Shown piece by piece: positions 22,278-31,835 of a stretch of DNA of 64,000 bases (position 1 is the stretch's first letter; each line of letters opens with the position of its first letter). Below the pieces are notes generated by a model. It made no database searches. It was not told the origin of the DNA and saw only the letters and a program-made list of their open reading frames with translations. This DNA is from Molossus alvarezi (taxonomy: Eukaryota > Chordata > Mammalia > Chiroptera > Molossidae), in assembly GCA_037176705.1 (NCBI GenBank), contig CM073891.1, positions 95,911,827 to 95,975,826 on the forward strand, written 5' to 3'. The translations under genes were made by a program, and so were the position numbers.

Positions 22278-22516
22278 TCTTTTTTTTTTTTTTATCTTCA
22301 CCCAAGAACATTTTTCCATTTTTTGTTCAACTAGAGTAGAGAGAAAGAGAGAGAAACATCAACATGAAAGGGACACACCGAGTGGTTGCCACCCATACAA
22401 CCCAACCAGGGCCGGGGACAAACTGCAACCGAGGTATGTGCCTTAGCGGGAACCGAACCCGGGCCTCTCTGGACCAAAGGCCGACGCTCTTAACTGCTGA
22501 GCCAAACTGGCCAGGG
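22278..22516 (-). mobile_element. VES-type SINE, minus
   Basis: Full-length element. Perfect 14-bp duplication CCAAAGCAGGCATA at 22264-22277 and 22517-22530. Confidence 0.93.
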
Positions 22517-22575
22517 CCAAAGCAGGCATAACTTGTTGGGCTTCTTTTGTGCCTGAAATCTATGGTACTTTTATT

Positions 22576-22785
22576 TTTATTTTTTTGTTAGTCCTCACCT
22601 GAGCATATTTTTCCATTGATATTTTAGAGTGAAAAGCTGGGGTGTGTGGGGTGGGGGGGCGGTGAAGCATTGATGTGAGAGAGACACATTAATTGGTTGT
22701 CTCCCAAACAGCCTAGGGATTGAACCTGCAACCCTTTGGTCTGTAGGCTGATGCTCTAACCTGAGCTGAGCCAAACCAGTCAGGG
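22576..22785 (-). mobile_element. VES-type SINE, minus
   Basis: Older copy with a GT/GC-rich slip in the CT tract. A 23-bp duplication at 22553-22575 and 22786-22808 with a single A/G difference proves insertion. Confidence 0.92.
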
Positions 22786-22808
22786 CTGAAATCTGTGGTA
22801 CTTTTATT

Positions 22809-23460
22809 GGAATGAACTAAGAAGGTAAAATAGGTTAGGTCACCTTTTTGCTAGTTTCATATTGTTTCCAAACTTCTGAAGTATGCAGGGACATAAAGAG
22901 GAAACTGCTTCTGAGGTGCCTTAAGGGTTATAGTATATACAGCTCCTGTGTTGGCATCCTGTTTCTTCCTGAAACCAGACCTGTGAGTAAAAACCAGCAT
23001 TAGGTAGGGACTTTGAGGCAGCACTAGTCTTGACCTGAAACCCTGTCTCCCTCAGTCTAAACCTACTGTGCTATCTCCTGATTAGCCCTAAGGAAGCAGC
23101 TAATTTACAATTGGCACCTAAATTGATGCTGAGGGCCTTAGACCTTCATGCACATAGCACAGGGAGCCAGCAGGGGGAGTTGTAGTCCCAGAACTTTCTT
23201 TAGAACTTTTAGTAAGTCCTGATTTTGTAAGAGATCTTCCTTGGCTCCATTCGGATCTCCTGTGCAATAAGAATTTAACTTGAGATAGGCCTGAATTTGG
23301 TGCCAGACCCCTAGTGTGAGCAGATGGTGAGCTTCTGCGTAGCTGTTTAAACTTGAAAGCCATAAAGAACTCTTGATTTCAAGGAAACGCCTATTTACTG
23401 TTCAGATCAAGCAACTCTTGAGAAATGGGAGTGCCTTCTTGACCTTGATCCTTATTGATT
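22809..23460. other. Intron 1, left flank of an alternative promoter
   Basis: Single-copy-looking sequence with no SINE. This begins a SINE-free interval that reaches 28.3 kb and contains the alternative first exon at 23.9 kb. No exon was seen here. Confidence 0.35.
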
Positions 23461-23898
23461 TTGGTATCGGCACCTCCAGTGACGTGTCCTGAGGGGCGGG
23501 AGAAAATTAACAAGTGACTTACACACTGGGAAAGGGAGGAATCCTGACTTGCTGCAGAAAGTCCCCATTGGAGAGGTGGGGGTAGAGTGTTTGGGTGGCA
23601 TTAAACAATGAGCGCCCTGTAGGAAGTTCAGTGCCTGGGTGCAGAACCTTGCATCAGCTCTGATTTTGAGTCAGAAGCAGAAACTTTGAAGCTAACCAGT
23701 AAGGGACTTGTTAGGCAGTTGATAGATGATCTCGACTTGAATGGGAAGTCTCTGTGAAAGGGGCTGCAGCTTCTGCTAGGCGCTGTGAACTTCGGAATCA
23801 CTAGGTTTGGTTCTGCTTTGGGGCACTCAGAAAACCCTTGGCATTTCCAAACCAGCTTTCCGTTTTGCTTCAGGACATATATTCCCCAAGCCTGCACT
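23461..23898 (+). promoter_or_regulatory. AHCYL2: Putative promoter/5' UTR of alternative first exon A
   Basis: Lies directly upstream of the ATG at 23899. A CRE-half-site-like GTGACGT (about 23479) and a GC box GAGGGGCGGGAG (about 23490-23501) lie about 400 bp upstream; both are weak evidence alone. An in-frame ATG occurs at 23785 (38 codons upstream, open throughout), and a polypyrimidine tract followed by TTCAG at about 23871-23875 could be an acceptor for an upstream 5'-UTR exon. The true transcription start is unknown. Confidence 0.35.
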
Positions 23899-23955
23899 AT
23901 GGAGAAGTGGGATGGTAATGAGGGCACCTCAGCTTTTCACATGCCTGAGTGGATG
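23899..23955 (+). CDS. AHCYL2: AHCYL2 alternative first coding exon A (MEKWDG...)
   Basis: Nineteen codons, MEKWDGNEGTSAFHMPEWM, end exactly at a consensus donor ATG|gtgagt. The exon ends in phase 0, as needed to join the common exon at 35497/35500. I recognise this peptide as one of the short N termini of mammalian Long-IRBIT/AHCYL2 splice variants, which replace the long Ala/Pro-rich N terminus made from the canonical first exon. The chosen start has context ACTATGG (-3 A, +4 G). The frame is also open upstream to an ATG at 23785, so a longer N terminus cannot be excluded from sequence alone. It sits some 11.5 kb upstream of the first common exon, implying its own promoter. Family knowledge: splice variants of this protein differ in partner choice and stability. 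Confidence 0.85.
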
Positions 23956-24313
23956 GTGAGTTCTTCTGTCACTTTGCTTTTCCTTCTGTTTCTTGATAAT
24001 GAGGCCACCGCCTCTCTCAGATGTCAGGGATCACCTTTGAGAAATTCCTACCAAGATCTGTGGTTGGGGAAAAAGTTATTACTCTAATTTCTGATTAGTT
24101 CCTATGTCTTGGGTCACCCTTGTTTCTCAATTACAAGTGAAGCTGGGGAAGGTCTGAGAGCTGCCTGGCCAGAGCCAGCTTCTTGCCTGGCTGTGCTGGG
24201 CTGGAGTGGCTCCTGTTGCTGGTGCACTGCATGGGTTGTGTTATCCTGTGATTGCTTTGCATTCTCTTCACAAGCTGATGCTTTGTTTCTCATGTGTATT
24301 TAAAAGAAGAATA

Positions 24314-24752
24314 CGGGCACACTTCGCTTTATTGTACTTCACAGATGTGTTTTTTTACAAACTGAAGGCAAGAGACCCTCCACCAGCAAAAAGAGCAGGA
24401 CTTGCCTTGTTGCAATACTTGCTTCATTGTGATGGTCTAGATCAGTGATTTTCAACCATTTTCATCTCATGACACACATAAACTAATTACTTAAAGTCTG
24501 CGGCACACCAAAAAATGTATTTGTTACCGATCTGCCAAAAAAGTAGGTATAATTTTGATTCATTCACACTGGACAGCTGTTGGTTGTGTTGACTCTTGTC
24601 GTTTAAAAAAAAAAAAAAATTGATTATCTAAGGGAAAAGAGGTCAGTATCCCTGACTAAAAGTCAAGTATTGCATGTTTTTAAAATTCTTGAGCATACTG
24701 GTCAAAATCACTGGTTTAGACCAAACCTGCTATATCTTTGAAGTATGGCCTG
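24314..24752 (-). mobile_element. Tigger (Tc1/mariner) element, split by an hAT
   Basis: The left end GGCACACTTCGCTTTATTGT and the right end, read in reverse (GGCCATACTTCAAAGATATA), are Tigger-type inverted ends. Internal phrases 'TACAAACTGAAGGCAAGAGACC', 'CCACCAGCAAAAAGAGCAGGAC' and 'TTGCAATACTTGCTTCATTG' fit the 3' part of a Tigger. The element is broken at 24443-24713 by an hAT element and resumes after it. Confidence 0.75.
24443..24713 (+). mobile_element. Non-autonomous hAT element nested in Tigger
   Basis: Ends CAGTGATTTTCAACCA and CAAAATCACTG are inverted. 8-bp flanks GTCTAGAT (24435-24442) and GTTTAGAC (24714-24721) are a diverged hAT-style duplication. 'TCTCATGACACAC' and 'GCGGCACACCAAAAAATG' are typical of this MITE family. 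About 271 bp, no ORF. Confidence 0.82.
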
Positions 24753-25821
24753 TTGTGAGGAGAGGGCGGGGGAATCCCAGAATTTGTAGAAACAGTGCTC
24801 TGTCAAGTCTCTGAAAAGATTTAAGACATCTCTCCTCTACCTGCCCAGTTTTTCTCTTCCAGTAAAAACATTTCCCCAAATATTCTTTATATGTCTATTT
24901 CTAAAAAGCAGGAACTATAGCTTCTTTAGCACCGTTCTTCAAAATACTCTATGTGCCTGATAGAGGTTTTTAAATGGTAATAAGGACTTATTTGTTGATA
25001 ACAACTGCCACATAAAACCTAATATTTTGGATCCAATGTCAACTTTTGATTTAAAAATAGCCACCATTCTTATGTTCCTAACTGTGGTTTCTTCTAGGTT
25101 TAGCCTGATTTTTTCCAGTCTGTACCGGCTTGTGTTTTATACATACATTTCCTTATGGAAAACTGGTTAGACTATATACAACATATTCCAAGTTCCTTTT
25201 TGTGTTTATGAAATTATGGACTTAAAGAAATAATCAAGAGATTGAATAATAAGCCTAACAAAGGCCCACCTGAGAGCCCCCATTTCAACTCTTACTGTTA
25301 TAACTATTGTTTATTATTTTTGTTGGGGTTATTGCTGTTATTCTTAATGTTTTTTTCAGAACCTTGTGTTCAGTTTTAAAATGTGTGATAAAAAGAAATC
25401 CTACCCATCCACAGGCTTATTTCAAATAATGTAGTATTTTAGAATTAATGGAAAGGATTCTTAAAATAATTCTAGCTGGGTTTTTGTTTCTGAATCTCCA
25501 GCCACTCACTAGTAACAAGAAGAGGGAGCAGAAATATGGTTTTCTTGGAGTAGGAAGGAACCACATTAAAATACTGAACTTTGGTACTTCTCTAAAGGAA
25601 TATTACAGAAGAATTTCATGGAGCATTAGTGGACTCAGAATCAATGAAAGTTTATAGTAACTCAATCTCATAACAGTCCTCACTGTTTTACCTGCTGAGC
25701 ACACCCTTAAGAGGAGCTCCTGCTGAACTCTTACCTACTTACCTTCTTTTTATTTACATGAACAAAGAAACTGTCCTAAAGGAGTTAGCGTGACTATTGT
25801 TTAAGGGATATGACTTAGAAC
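24753..25821. other. Intron 1, no gene seen
   Basis: AT-rich, no SINE. No exon and no named repeat. Confidence 0.35.
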
Positions 25822-25828
25822 ACTCCAG

Positions 25829-26723
25829 ATTTTATTTTTTTAGTTTAATTAATTAATTAATTAATTTTTTATTTATTAATTTGTTTTTGTTACAGATGTT
25901 TCTCATTTTTCCCCCATTGACACCCTCCTCTCCTTCCCCCCACCCCATCCCCAGCTTTGTTGTCTATGTTCATTGGTCATGCATACATGCATATAAGTTC
26001 TGTGGTTTATCTCTTCTCCCCCAATGCCCCCTCCTCTGAGTCTTGTCAGTCTGTACCCCACCTCTATGTCTCTGGGTTAATTTTGTTCAGCAGTTGGTTT
26101 AGTTCATTATATTCCACAAATAAGTGAGATCATGTGATATTTGTCCTTCTCTGCTTGGCTTGTTTCACTTAGCATAATATTCTCCAGGTCCTACCATACC
26201 ATCTCAAAGGATAAGAGATCTTTCTTTCTTACAGCTGCATAGTATTCCATTGTGTACATGTACCACAGCTTTTTAATCCACTCATCTACTGATGGACACT
26301 TGGGTTGTTTCCAGATCTTAGCTATTGTAAATAGTGCTGCTATGAACATAGGGGTACATATATTCTTTCTGATTGGTGTTTCAGGCTTCTTAGGATGTAT
26401 TTCTAGAAGTCGGATCACTGGGGGCAGATCGATTTTTAATTTTTTGAGGTTAAATAGATACCTCTTCAAAAAGGACATACATAAATGGCCAAGAGACATA
26501 TGAAGAAATGCTCAACATCACTAATCATCAGAGAGATGCAAATTAAAACAACTATGAGGTATCACCTCACACCTGTCAGAATGGCCACCATCAACAAATC
26601 ATCAAACAAGTGCTAGCGAGGGTGTGGAGAAAAGGGGACTCTAGTACACTGCTGCTGGGAATGCAGACTGGTGCAGCCACTGTGGAAAACACTGTAGTGT
26701 TACCTCAAAAAGTTAAAAATAGG
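25829..26723 (-). mobile_element. L1 with 5' inversion (twin-priming structure)
   Basis: 25838-26452 is the 3' end of an L1 on the minus strand: 3' UTR, then ORF2 C-terminal coding with 'MFIAALFTIAKIWKQPKCPS' and 'YTMEYYAAVRKKDLLSFE'. From about 26454 to 26723 the sequence switches to plus orientation and encodes the part of ORF2 just before that ('[20 protein letters not shown]'-like, then 'CWRGCGEKGTL'). So the element's 5' part is flipped. The phrase CCTCAAAAA-TTAAAAAT occurs at both breakpoints in opposite orientation. Flanks ACTCCAG (25822) and ACTCCCCAG (26724) may be a degraded duplication. 5'-truncated and not mobile. Confidence 0.85.
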
Positions 26724-26732
26724 ACTCCCCAG

Positions 26733-28301
26733 CTTTTAGAAAACATTCTTTAAAGCACTGTTTTCAACACAGCATCTCTTATTTAGCAATTTCTTAGCAC
26801 CTCTCTCAAAAACTAGGAAAATACCTTTAATCAGTAGATTTAAAAAACAACATCAACAAGAAAGAGTAGGGAGGGCCTTGTCTTCAATAATTCAGCTTTT
26901 TCATGTTATATTTCCTTGCAAAAAGACTTAGCCTCTTGCTTTTTTTCACATACTGCATGTCATTAATTTCTGACCTTGTTTGGAAATGCTGTATTAGGTT
27001 GCCACTGATGTCCACTCAGCCAGCAAAGTAAAACTCTGAGCACCCTCTAGTGTATTGCCTATAGATTTCCAGAACTTACCTGTGAAATGTTAGAGTACTG
27101 TGGAGCCAGCTCCCATGTTGGGCAGAAATTTCAATTTAAGAAAGATTTAACAAATGTCTGACTCATGTTCCAGTTTATATATTAATGTAGTGAAACTTCC
27201 TCTGAGACTCTCCTAGCCTCCAAAAGAAATATAACAAGGTTCTCAAACCTTTCAGGAGGAAAATTTAGCAGAGAAGGTACATTATAACACCCCCCTCTTT
27301 GTTAACAATAGCAGAAAAAAAAGCACAGGACTCAGACCAGACAGCAGTTGATAGTACTCACATCTCTGATTGCCAGCAGGGAAATAAGCCAGGATGAACT
27401 TTGAAGAACCCCAGTCTCGAGAATTCACAAGGTAGACCTTCAGTTAACATTCCCTCAGTCACTGGAAAACTTCTGCTGGAGTCTCTGTTCTTCACCTGGT
27501 TTTTTGTGTGAAGGATTTTCTTCGGCTTGCTCAGACAGTTCTGCTAAATGCTAAATCCTTTTAAAGATTGTTCTTATTAATATGTTTTTACTTCCCCTGA
27601 GAAATCTTTAGTCCCTGTCGGTAGGTGAAATACCTCCTCCTATGTTGCATGGAGATCAGCAGTAACGTTTTTTTAAGAGTCTACATTTTAATATTTCCTC
27701 CTCCCACCCAGGTGCTCTGTATACTTGGTACTTTTCCATAGGAAATCTGAGTGACTTTCTTGAGGACGCAGCCAGCTGGTTACCCGATTTTCTTTTGGCT
27801 AGAAGTAATTCCTTTTCTAGGTGAAAAATTTGTTTCAGCGGCTCATTTGGCTTGGAAGGGAGAGCTCTCTCCAAGAATGCTTGCACCATATCTACTTGGA
27901 AGTGAGACAGGTACCTTTGTGGTATCTGGTAAATGGTATAGAGATAGGTTGGCTATAACTCCGGGTCAGGATTGACATTTAAAGCAGAGACCTATTTGAA
28001 AAACTGATGAAAACTATGGGCCCTCTCTCCAGGAAAATATACACATACATAAAATGTTGCATTTTACTTTATTTGGGGGTGGGGATGGGGGAGTCTAGAC
28101 TCTAGATGAAGAACTTTTGACCAAAAAGCACAGGAATGTTAATGTTTTATACTGTGTGTTATTGTGTAGTCTCTAAAACCCTCTCAGATACGTTATTTTA
28201 TCTCTTAGCACACATTTGAGATAAGCAAAGTAGATGTTATTGTTCCCATTTTACAGATGAGGATTACAGGTGTTAAGTGCTGGAAATGCTATGGAGCTAT
28301 A
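26733..28301. other. Intron 1 between the two alternative first exons
   Basis: No SINE, no exon. A MIR in minus orientation is visible at about 28170-28290 ('TCCCATTTTACAGATGAGGATTACAG'). The rest looks like unique sequence. Confidence 0.4.
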
Positions 28302-28514
28302 GCCCAGCTGCTGTGGCTCAGTGGACTCAGCGTCGTCCTGTGGACTGAGAGGTCCTGGTTTGATTCCGGTTAGGGCACATGCCCAGGTTGCGGGCTTGAT
28401 TCCCAGTAGGGGGCGTACAGGAGGCAGCCAATCGATGTTTCTCTCTCACATCGATGTTTCTCTCTCTCTCTCCCCCTTGCTCTCTCTCTAAAAAATCAAT
28501 TAAAAGAAAGAAAA
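28302..28514 (+). mobile_element. VES-type SINE, plus
   Basis: Head GCCCAGCTGCTGTGGCTCAG, tail TAAAAAATCAATTAAAAGAAAG. The A-rich tail became the target site of the U1 retrocopy that follows at once. Confidence 0.87.
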
Positions 28515-28529
28515 AGAAATGGAGATACA

Positions 28530-28693
28530 ATACTTAACTGGCAGGGGAGATACCATGATCACAAAGGTGGTTTTCCCAGGGTGAGGCTTATCCATTGCTC
28601 ACCAGATGTGCTGACCTCTTTAGTTTCCCCAAGTGTGGGAAACTCGACTGCATAATTTATGGTAGTGGGGGACTGTGTTCATGCTCTTCTCTG
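28530..28693 (+). pseudogene. U1 snRNA retropseudogene (full length, 164 nt)
   Basis: The sequence follows U1 snRNA from its first to its last base with no net length change (164 nt). It is followed by an A-rich tail (28694-28714) and bounded by a perfect 15-bp duplication AGAAATGGAGATACA at 28515-28529 and 28715-28729. These are the hallmarks of L1-driven retroposition of the snRNA itself. Functional elements are altered: the 5' splice-site-pairing region reads ACTTAACTG instead of ACTTACCTG, the stem-loop I loop has ATCACAAAG instead of ATCACGAAG, and the Sm site reads AATTTATGG instead of AATTTGTGG. Several other changes are CpG decay (CG to TG or CA). No U1 promoter accompanies it, so it is very unlikely to be functional. 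Confidence 0.95.
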
Positions 28694-29062
28694 AAAAAAG
28701 AAAAAGAAAAAAGAAGAAATGGAGATACACAGAGAGAGAACCTCTGATCATCGTCCTTTGAAAAGGAATTAACTGTTTTCTCTTACCCTGATCATCTTTA
28801 GCTTAAATAGATCTTTTACCCTCCCCAGGAGTTTTTTTCTTAATATACTAACCATCTATTCTTAATTGCCTTAAACTATGGAAATCAGAATTAGACTCAG
28901 TTCTCTTGATAACCTGTGCTGGGTATGAAGGTGTGCCCCGTTCTTATCTCTTACCTTTCAAATAACCTTTTCTTTTCTGCCTTTCAATAAATATGCCTCC
29001 CTGGTGGAGCCACAGAGAGGATCAAATGGTTGGCTAAGGAGAGACAAGAAATTTAGGGCTGC

Positions 29063-29245
29063 CCGGCTGGTGTGGCTCAGTGGTTGAGCATCGACCCATG
29101 CACCAAGAGGTCGCCAGTTTGATTTCCGGTCAGGGCACTTGCTTGGGTTGTGGGGGCATGCAGGAGGCGGCCAATCAATGTTTCTATCTCTCTCCCTCCC
29201 ACTTCCTCTCTCTAAAAAAATCAATAAAAAAGAAAAAAAAGAGAG
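29063..29245 (+). mobile_element. VES-type SINE, plus
   Basis: Head CCGGCTGGTGTGGCTCAGTG. Perfect 12-bp duplication ATTTAGGGCTGC at 29051-29062 and 29246-29257. Confidence 0.92.
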
Positions 29246-29283
29246 ATTTAGGGCTGCTTTATTTATGTTTGGAGGTGTTAGAG

Positions 29284-29467
29284 CAGTGGTTCTCGAAGTG
29301 TGGTCCCCAGACCAGCAGTGTCAGCATCACCTGGAGACTTGTTAGAAATGCAGAATCTTGGGCCCCGCCCAGATGTACTAAATCAGAAACTCTGGGAGTG
29401 GTGCCAGAAATGTGTTTTAATAAGCCTTCCAGGTAATTCTGAAGCACCTAAAGTCTGAGAACTACTT
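29284..29467 (+). mobile_element. MER5A (hAT-Charlie MITE), plus
   Basis: CAGTGGTTCTCGAAGTGTGG ... GTCTGAGAACTACTT, with internal 'GGTCCCCAGACCAGCAG', 'CATCACCTGGAGACTTGTTAG', 'AAATCAGAAACTCTGGG'. 8-bp flanks TGTTAGAG (29276-29283) and TGTTAGAT (29468-29475). A mammal-wide element. Confidence 0.88.
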
Positions 29468-29475
29468 TGTTAGAT

Positions 29476-29846
29476 AAACTCATTAAATGGTAAGGCTTTT
29501 CCTGTCAGTGATAGTATCCTAAAATGTCTTCTGGTAGTATTTCTTATAGATCTGCAGCTCCTTGTGGTGCAAGTCTAATGACTTAGCCACTGGACTTAAG
29601 CCATTTTTACCTGAGTGAGGAAAATTAGGAACCAGCTAAGAGTGTATTAGGGTGAACATCCTTAGTCAGCAAGAGCAGAAGTTTAGAGATTCAGTGAGCA
29701 AGCAAAAAATATCAGTCTATCACATTTCTTGAAATTATGAGTTAGAGATCAGTATTGTCATGGTGAACATCAATAACTGAGTTCAATTAATTTCTGTTTT
29801 AATTTCTGTCGGTGGCATTGGGCAAAGTTGCCAATTAAAGGGCTGT
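29476..29846. other. Intron 1, no gene seen
   Basis: Short unclassified intronic stretch with no exon. Confidence 0.35.
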
Positions 29847-29860
29847 TAAATTAAAAATTT

Positions 29861-30057
29861 TTTTTTCTTTTATCCTCACCCACACATGTGTTTTTATTGA
29901 TTTTAGAGAGAAAGGAAGGGAAAGAAAAAGAGAGAGAAACATCAATGTGAGAGAGAAACATTGATTAGTTGCCTCCCACAGGTATCCCTACCAGGGATCA
30001 AACCTGAAACCTTTCTGTGTACGTTACAATGTTCCAACCAACTGAACCACCTGGCCA
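29861..30057 (-). mobile_element. VES-type SINE, minus
   Basis: Right end CCACCTGGCCAG, left T-rich tail with TTTATCCTCACCC. AT-rich flanks TTAAATTAAAAAT and TTAAATTTAAAAT are a possible diverged duplication. Older than most copies here. Confidence 0.8.
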
Positions 30058-30239
30058 GTTAAATTTAAAATTCTTATATGATTGGCCATTTCAGAATTGT
30101 AATATGATCAGAGCTCCACATCTGGAATGATGTCATTTCTGAGACCCAATCTGATAAGAAGGTAAATGTAAGGCATAATTAAATTGAGAATGAGGTAGAG
30201 TGAATGCACCCAGGATTGGGACCAAGGGAGTTTTTGGTC

Positions 30240-30490
30240 TTCTGATTTGTATCAGTAGGTGTGGTATAGTGGGAAGAGCTTCAGCTCTTACATAAACACA
30301 GGTTCCCATATTCTGGTCCCATCATTTGCTCACTTTGAGACCTCAGGCAAATCATGTGTTCTCTCAGGGCTGCACTTTCCTAATTTGTCAAATGGGGATA
30401 ATAATACCTACTTTTCAAGATTCTTATGCTGATTAATAGAAGTAACATGCACAGGACTGTGTATAATAGGCACTTAATAAATATTAGCTC
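30240..30490 (+). repeat. MIR, plus
   Basis: Near-canonical MIR phrases: 'GTGGTATAGTGGGAAGAGC', 'TTTGAGACCTCAGGCAAATC', 'TTGTCAAATGGGGATAATAATACC', 'AATAGGCACTTAATAAATATTAG'. Confidence 0.75.
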
Positions 30491-30599
30491 TCTTCCCCTT
30501 ATTCTGTTCTTCCAAACACCTTTTCTCTCAAAGATTATTCTAAAAAAGGAATCTACCATTTTATGTTCTTTCTTCTGCTCAATAAGCAATCTCCTTTTT

Positions 30600-30826
30600 A
30601 AAAAAAATTTTTTTTTTTTCTTCATTGATTTTAGAGAGAGAGGAAGGGAGAGGGAGAGAGAGATAGAAACATTGATGAGAGAGAACATTGATTGGCCTCC
30701 TCTTGCATGCTTCCCACTGGGGATCGGGCCCACAACCTGGGCATGTGCCCTGACCAGGAATTGAACCAGCGACCTCTTGGTGCATGCCTGGGTTGAGGCT
30801 CAACCACTGAGCCATACCAGCCAGGC
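30600..30826 (-). mobile_element. VES-type SINE, minus
   Basis: T-tail left, head end CATACCAGCCAGGC right. Duplication TCTCCTTTTT at 30590-30599 and 30827-30836. Confidence 0.9.
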
Positions 30827-30836
30827 TCTCCTTTTT

Positions 30837-31407
30837 TTTTTTTAAAGAAGAATTCAAATCACATTCCCACCCTGTCTCTATAACATACAGTTGAATACAG
30901 AGTTCCTATTCACTGTCCCCCTTTAAGAAATCAACAAATAAATGATGATTCTTTGTCCTTTTATTTGACTCTATTTGATATAATATGTGACAAGGTCATT
31001 GTGATTCTGGGGACTCAGAGGCAACAGAAAACTCCCATTTGTAGTCAAACTTTCCACAAAACATAGTTTTTGAAAAAACCAACATAGTCACTCAACAGCA
31101 ACAATCTTGAGATGAAACTAGGTCAGATGTCAAAACCTGTATAAAAGATGCACAGTTGAGTACAGCACCAATTCCCAGTCTGACTGACCCAAGGACTCGG
31201 AGTGCAGGGTAAGGGCTGCCTGAGCACTTGGCACCATTTTTTTTCTTACCATCTTAATAAATTCCCTCATTGTTTTAGCGCCTTTGTAATTAATTTTTTT
31301 CTAATAAGACTAGGTTAACTAAAATCATCTGACATAGAAGAGGAGGAGGTAAGGTTAAAAGAACCTAATTAGCAAGGTAATTATAGCAGGCAAAAAAGTG
31401 CCCTGGT
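30837..31407. other. Intron 1, upstream flank of alternative first exon B
   Basis: SINE-free, unique-looking sequence. It may hold regulatory sequence for the start at 31779. No exon identified. Confidence 0.35.
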
Positions 31408-31778
31408 TATATAAATATGCTATTGTTTATGCGCCTGCAAGTTGGGCCTTGTCAAGGGACTTGTTAAGGTTTCGAGGTTAGAGGATCCATGTAATTAGGT
31501 GTTCAGGAAAAAAATAAAATAAAAGCAAAACAGCCACCAGAATTAAAAATGGCTGATGAGCCACTAACAGAAATGCCTTATTAAATTGGGTTCAACTGCT
31601 GGAGCAGCTTCGGGGATTCCAGGGAAGGGTAGCACCCCACCCCACCCCCAACCAAAAAAAAAAAAAAGAAAAGCTAGCTGGAACCAGAGCCAACAGAATT
31701 GCTGATGCAGAAAGTTTAAAGGCCTAGCCACAAGGGTCCCTGCACCGGAGAGGTGGCAGTAGGGCTGGTAATGTCACT
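31408..31778 (+). promoter_or_regulatory. AHCYL2: Putative promoter/5' UTR of alternative first exon B
   Basis: A TATA-like TATATAAATA lies at 31408-31417, about 360 bp upstream of the ATG at 31779; whether it is used is unknown. A four-codon upstream ORF starts at ATG 31771 and stops with TGA at 31783-31785, overlapping the main start out of frame. Other upstream ATGs lie at about 31550-31720 if transcription begins near the TATA-like box. No SINE lies between 30.84 and 32.64 kb. Confidence 0.35.
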
Positions 31779-31835
31779 ATGCTGAGCAACAAGAAGAAAT
31801 ACATTGTCAATGGCAACTCTGGGATTAAAGCCCAG
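31779..31835 (+). CDS. AHCYL2: AHCYL2 alternative first coding exon B (MLSNKK...)
   Basis: Nineteen codons, MLSNKKKYIVNGNSGIKAQ, end at GCCCAG|gtgagg, a consensus donor in phase 0. I recognise the peptide as the other short AHCYL2/Long-IRBIT N terminus. It joins the common exon at 35497/35500 to give ...IKAQ-(Q)-IQFADQ. It is the same length as exon A but unrelated in sequence, basic (KKK at residues 5-7) instead of acidic. The main ATG has A at -3. The overlapping four-codon upstream ORF is likely to affect how often this start is used. The 5' limit of the exon is not visible. Confidence 0.88.

Noticed and set aside
26191..26499. 102-codon minus-strand reverse-transcriptase-like frame
   Set aside because: It is the C-terminal part of L1 ORF2 in a truncated, inverted L1; annotated as part of that element, not as a gene.
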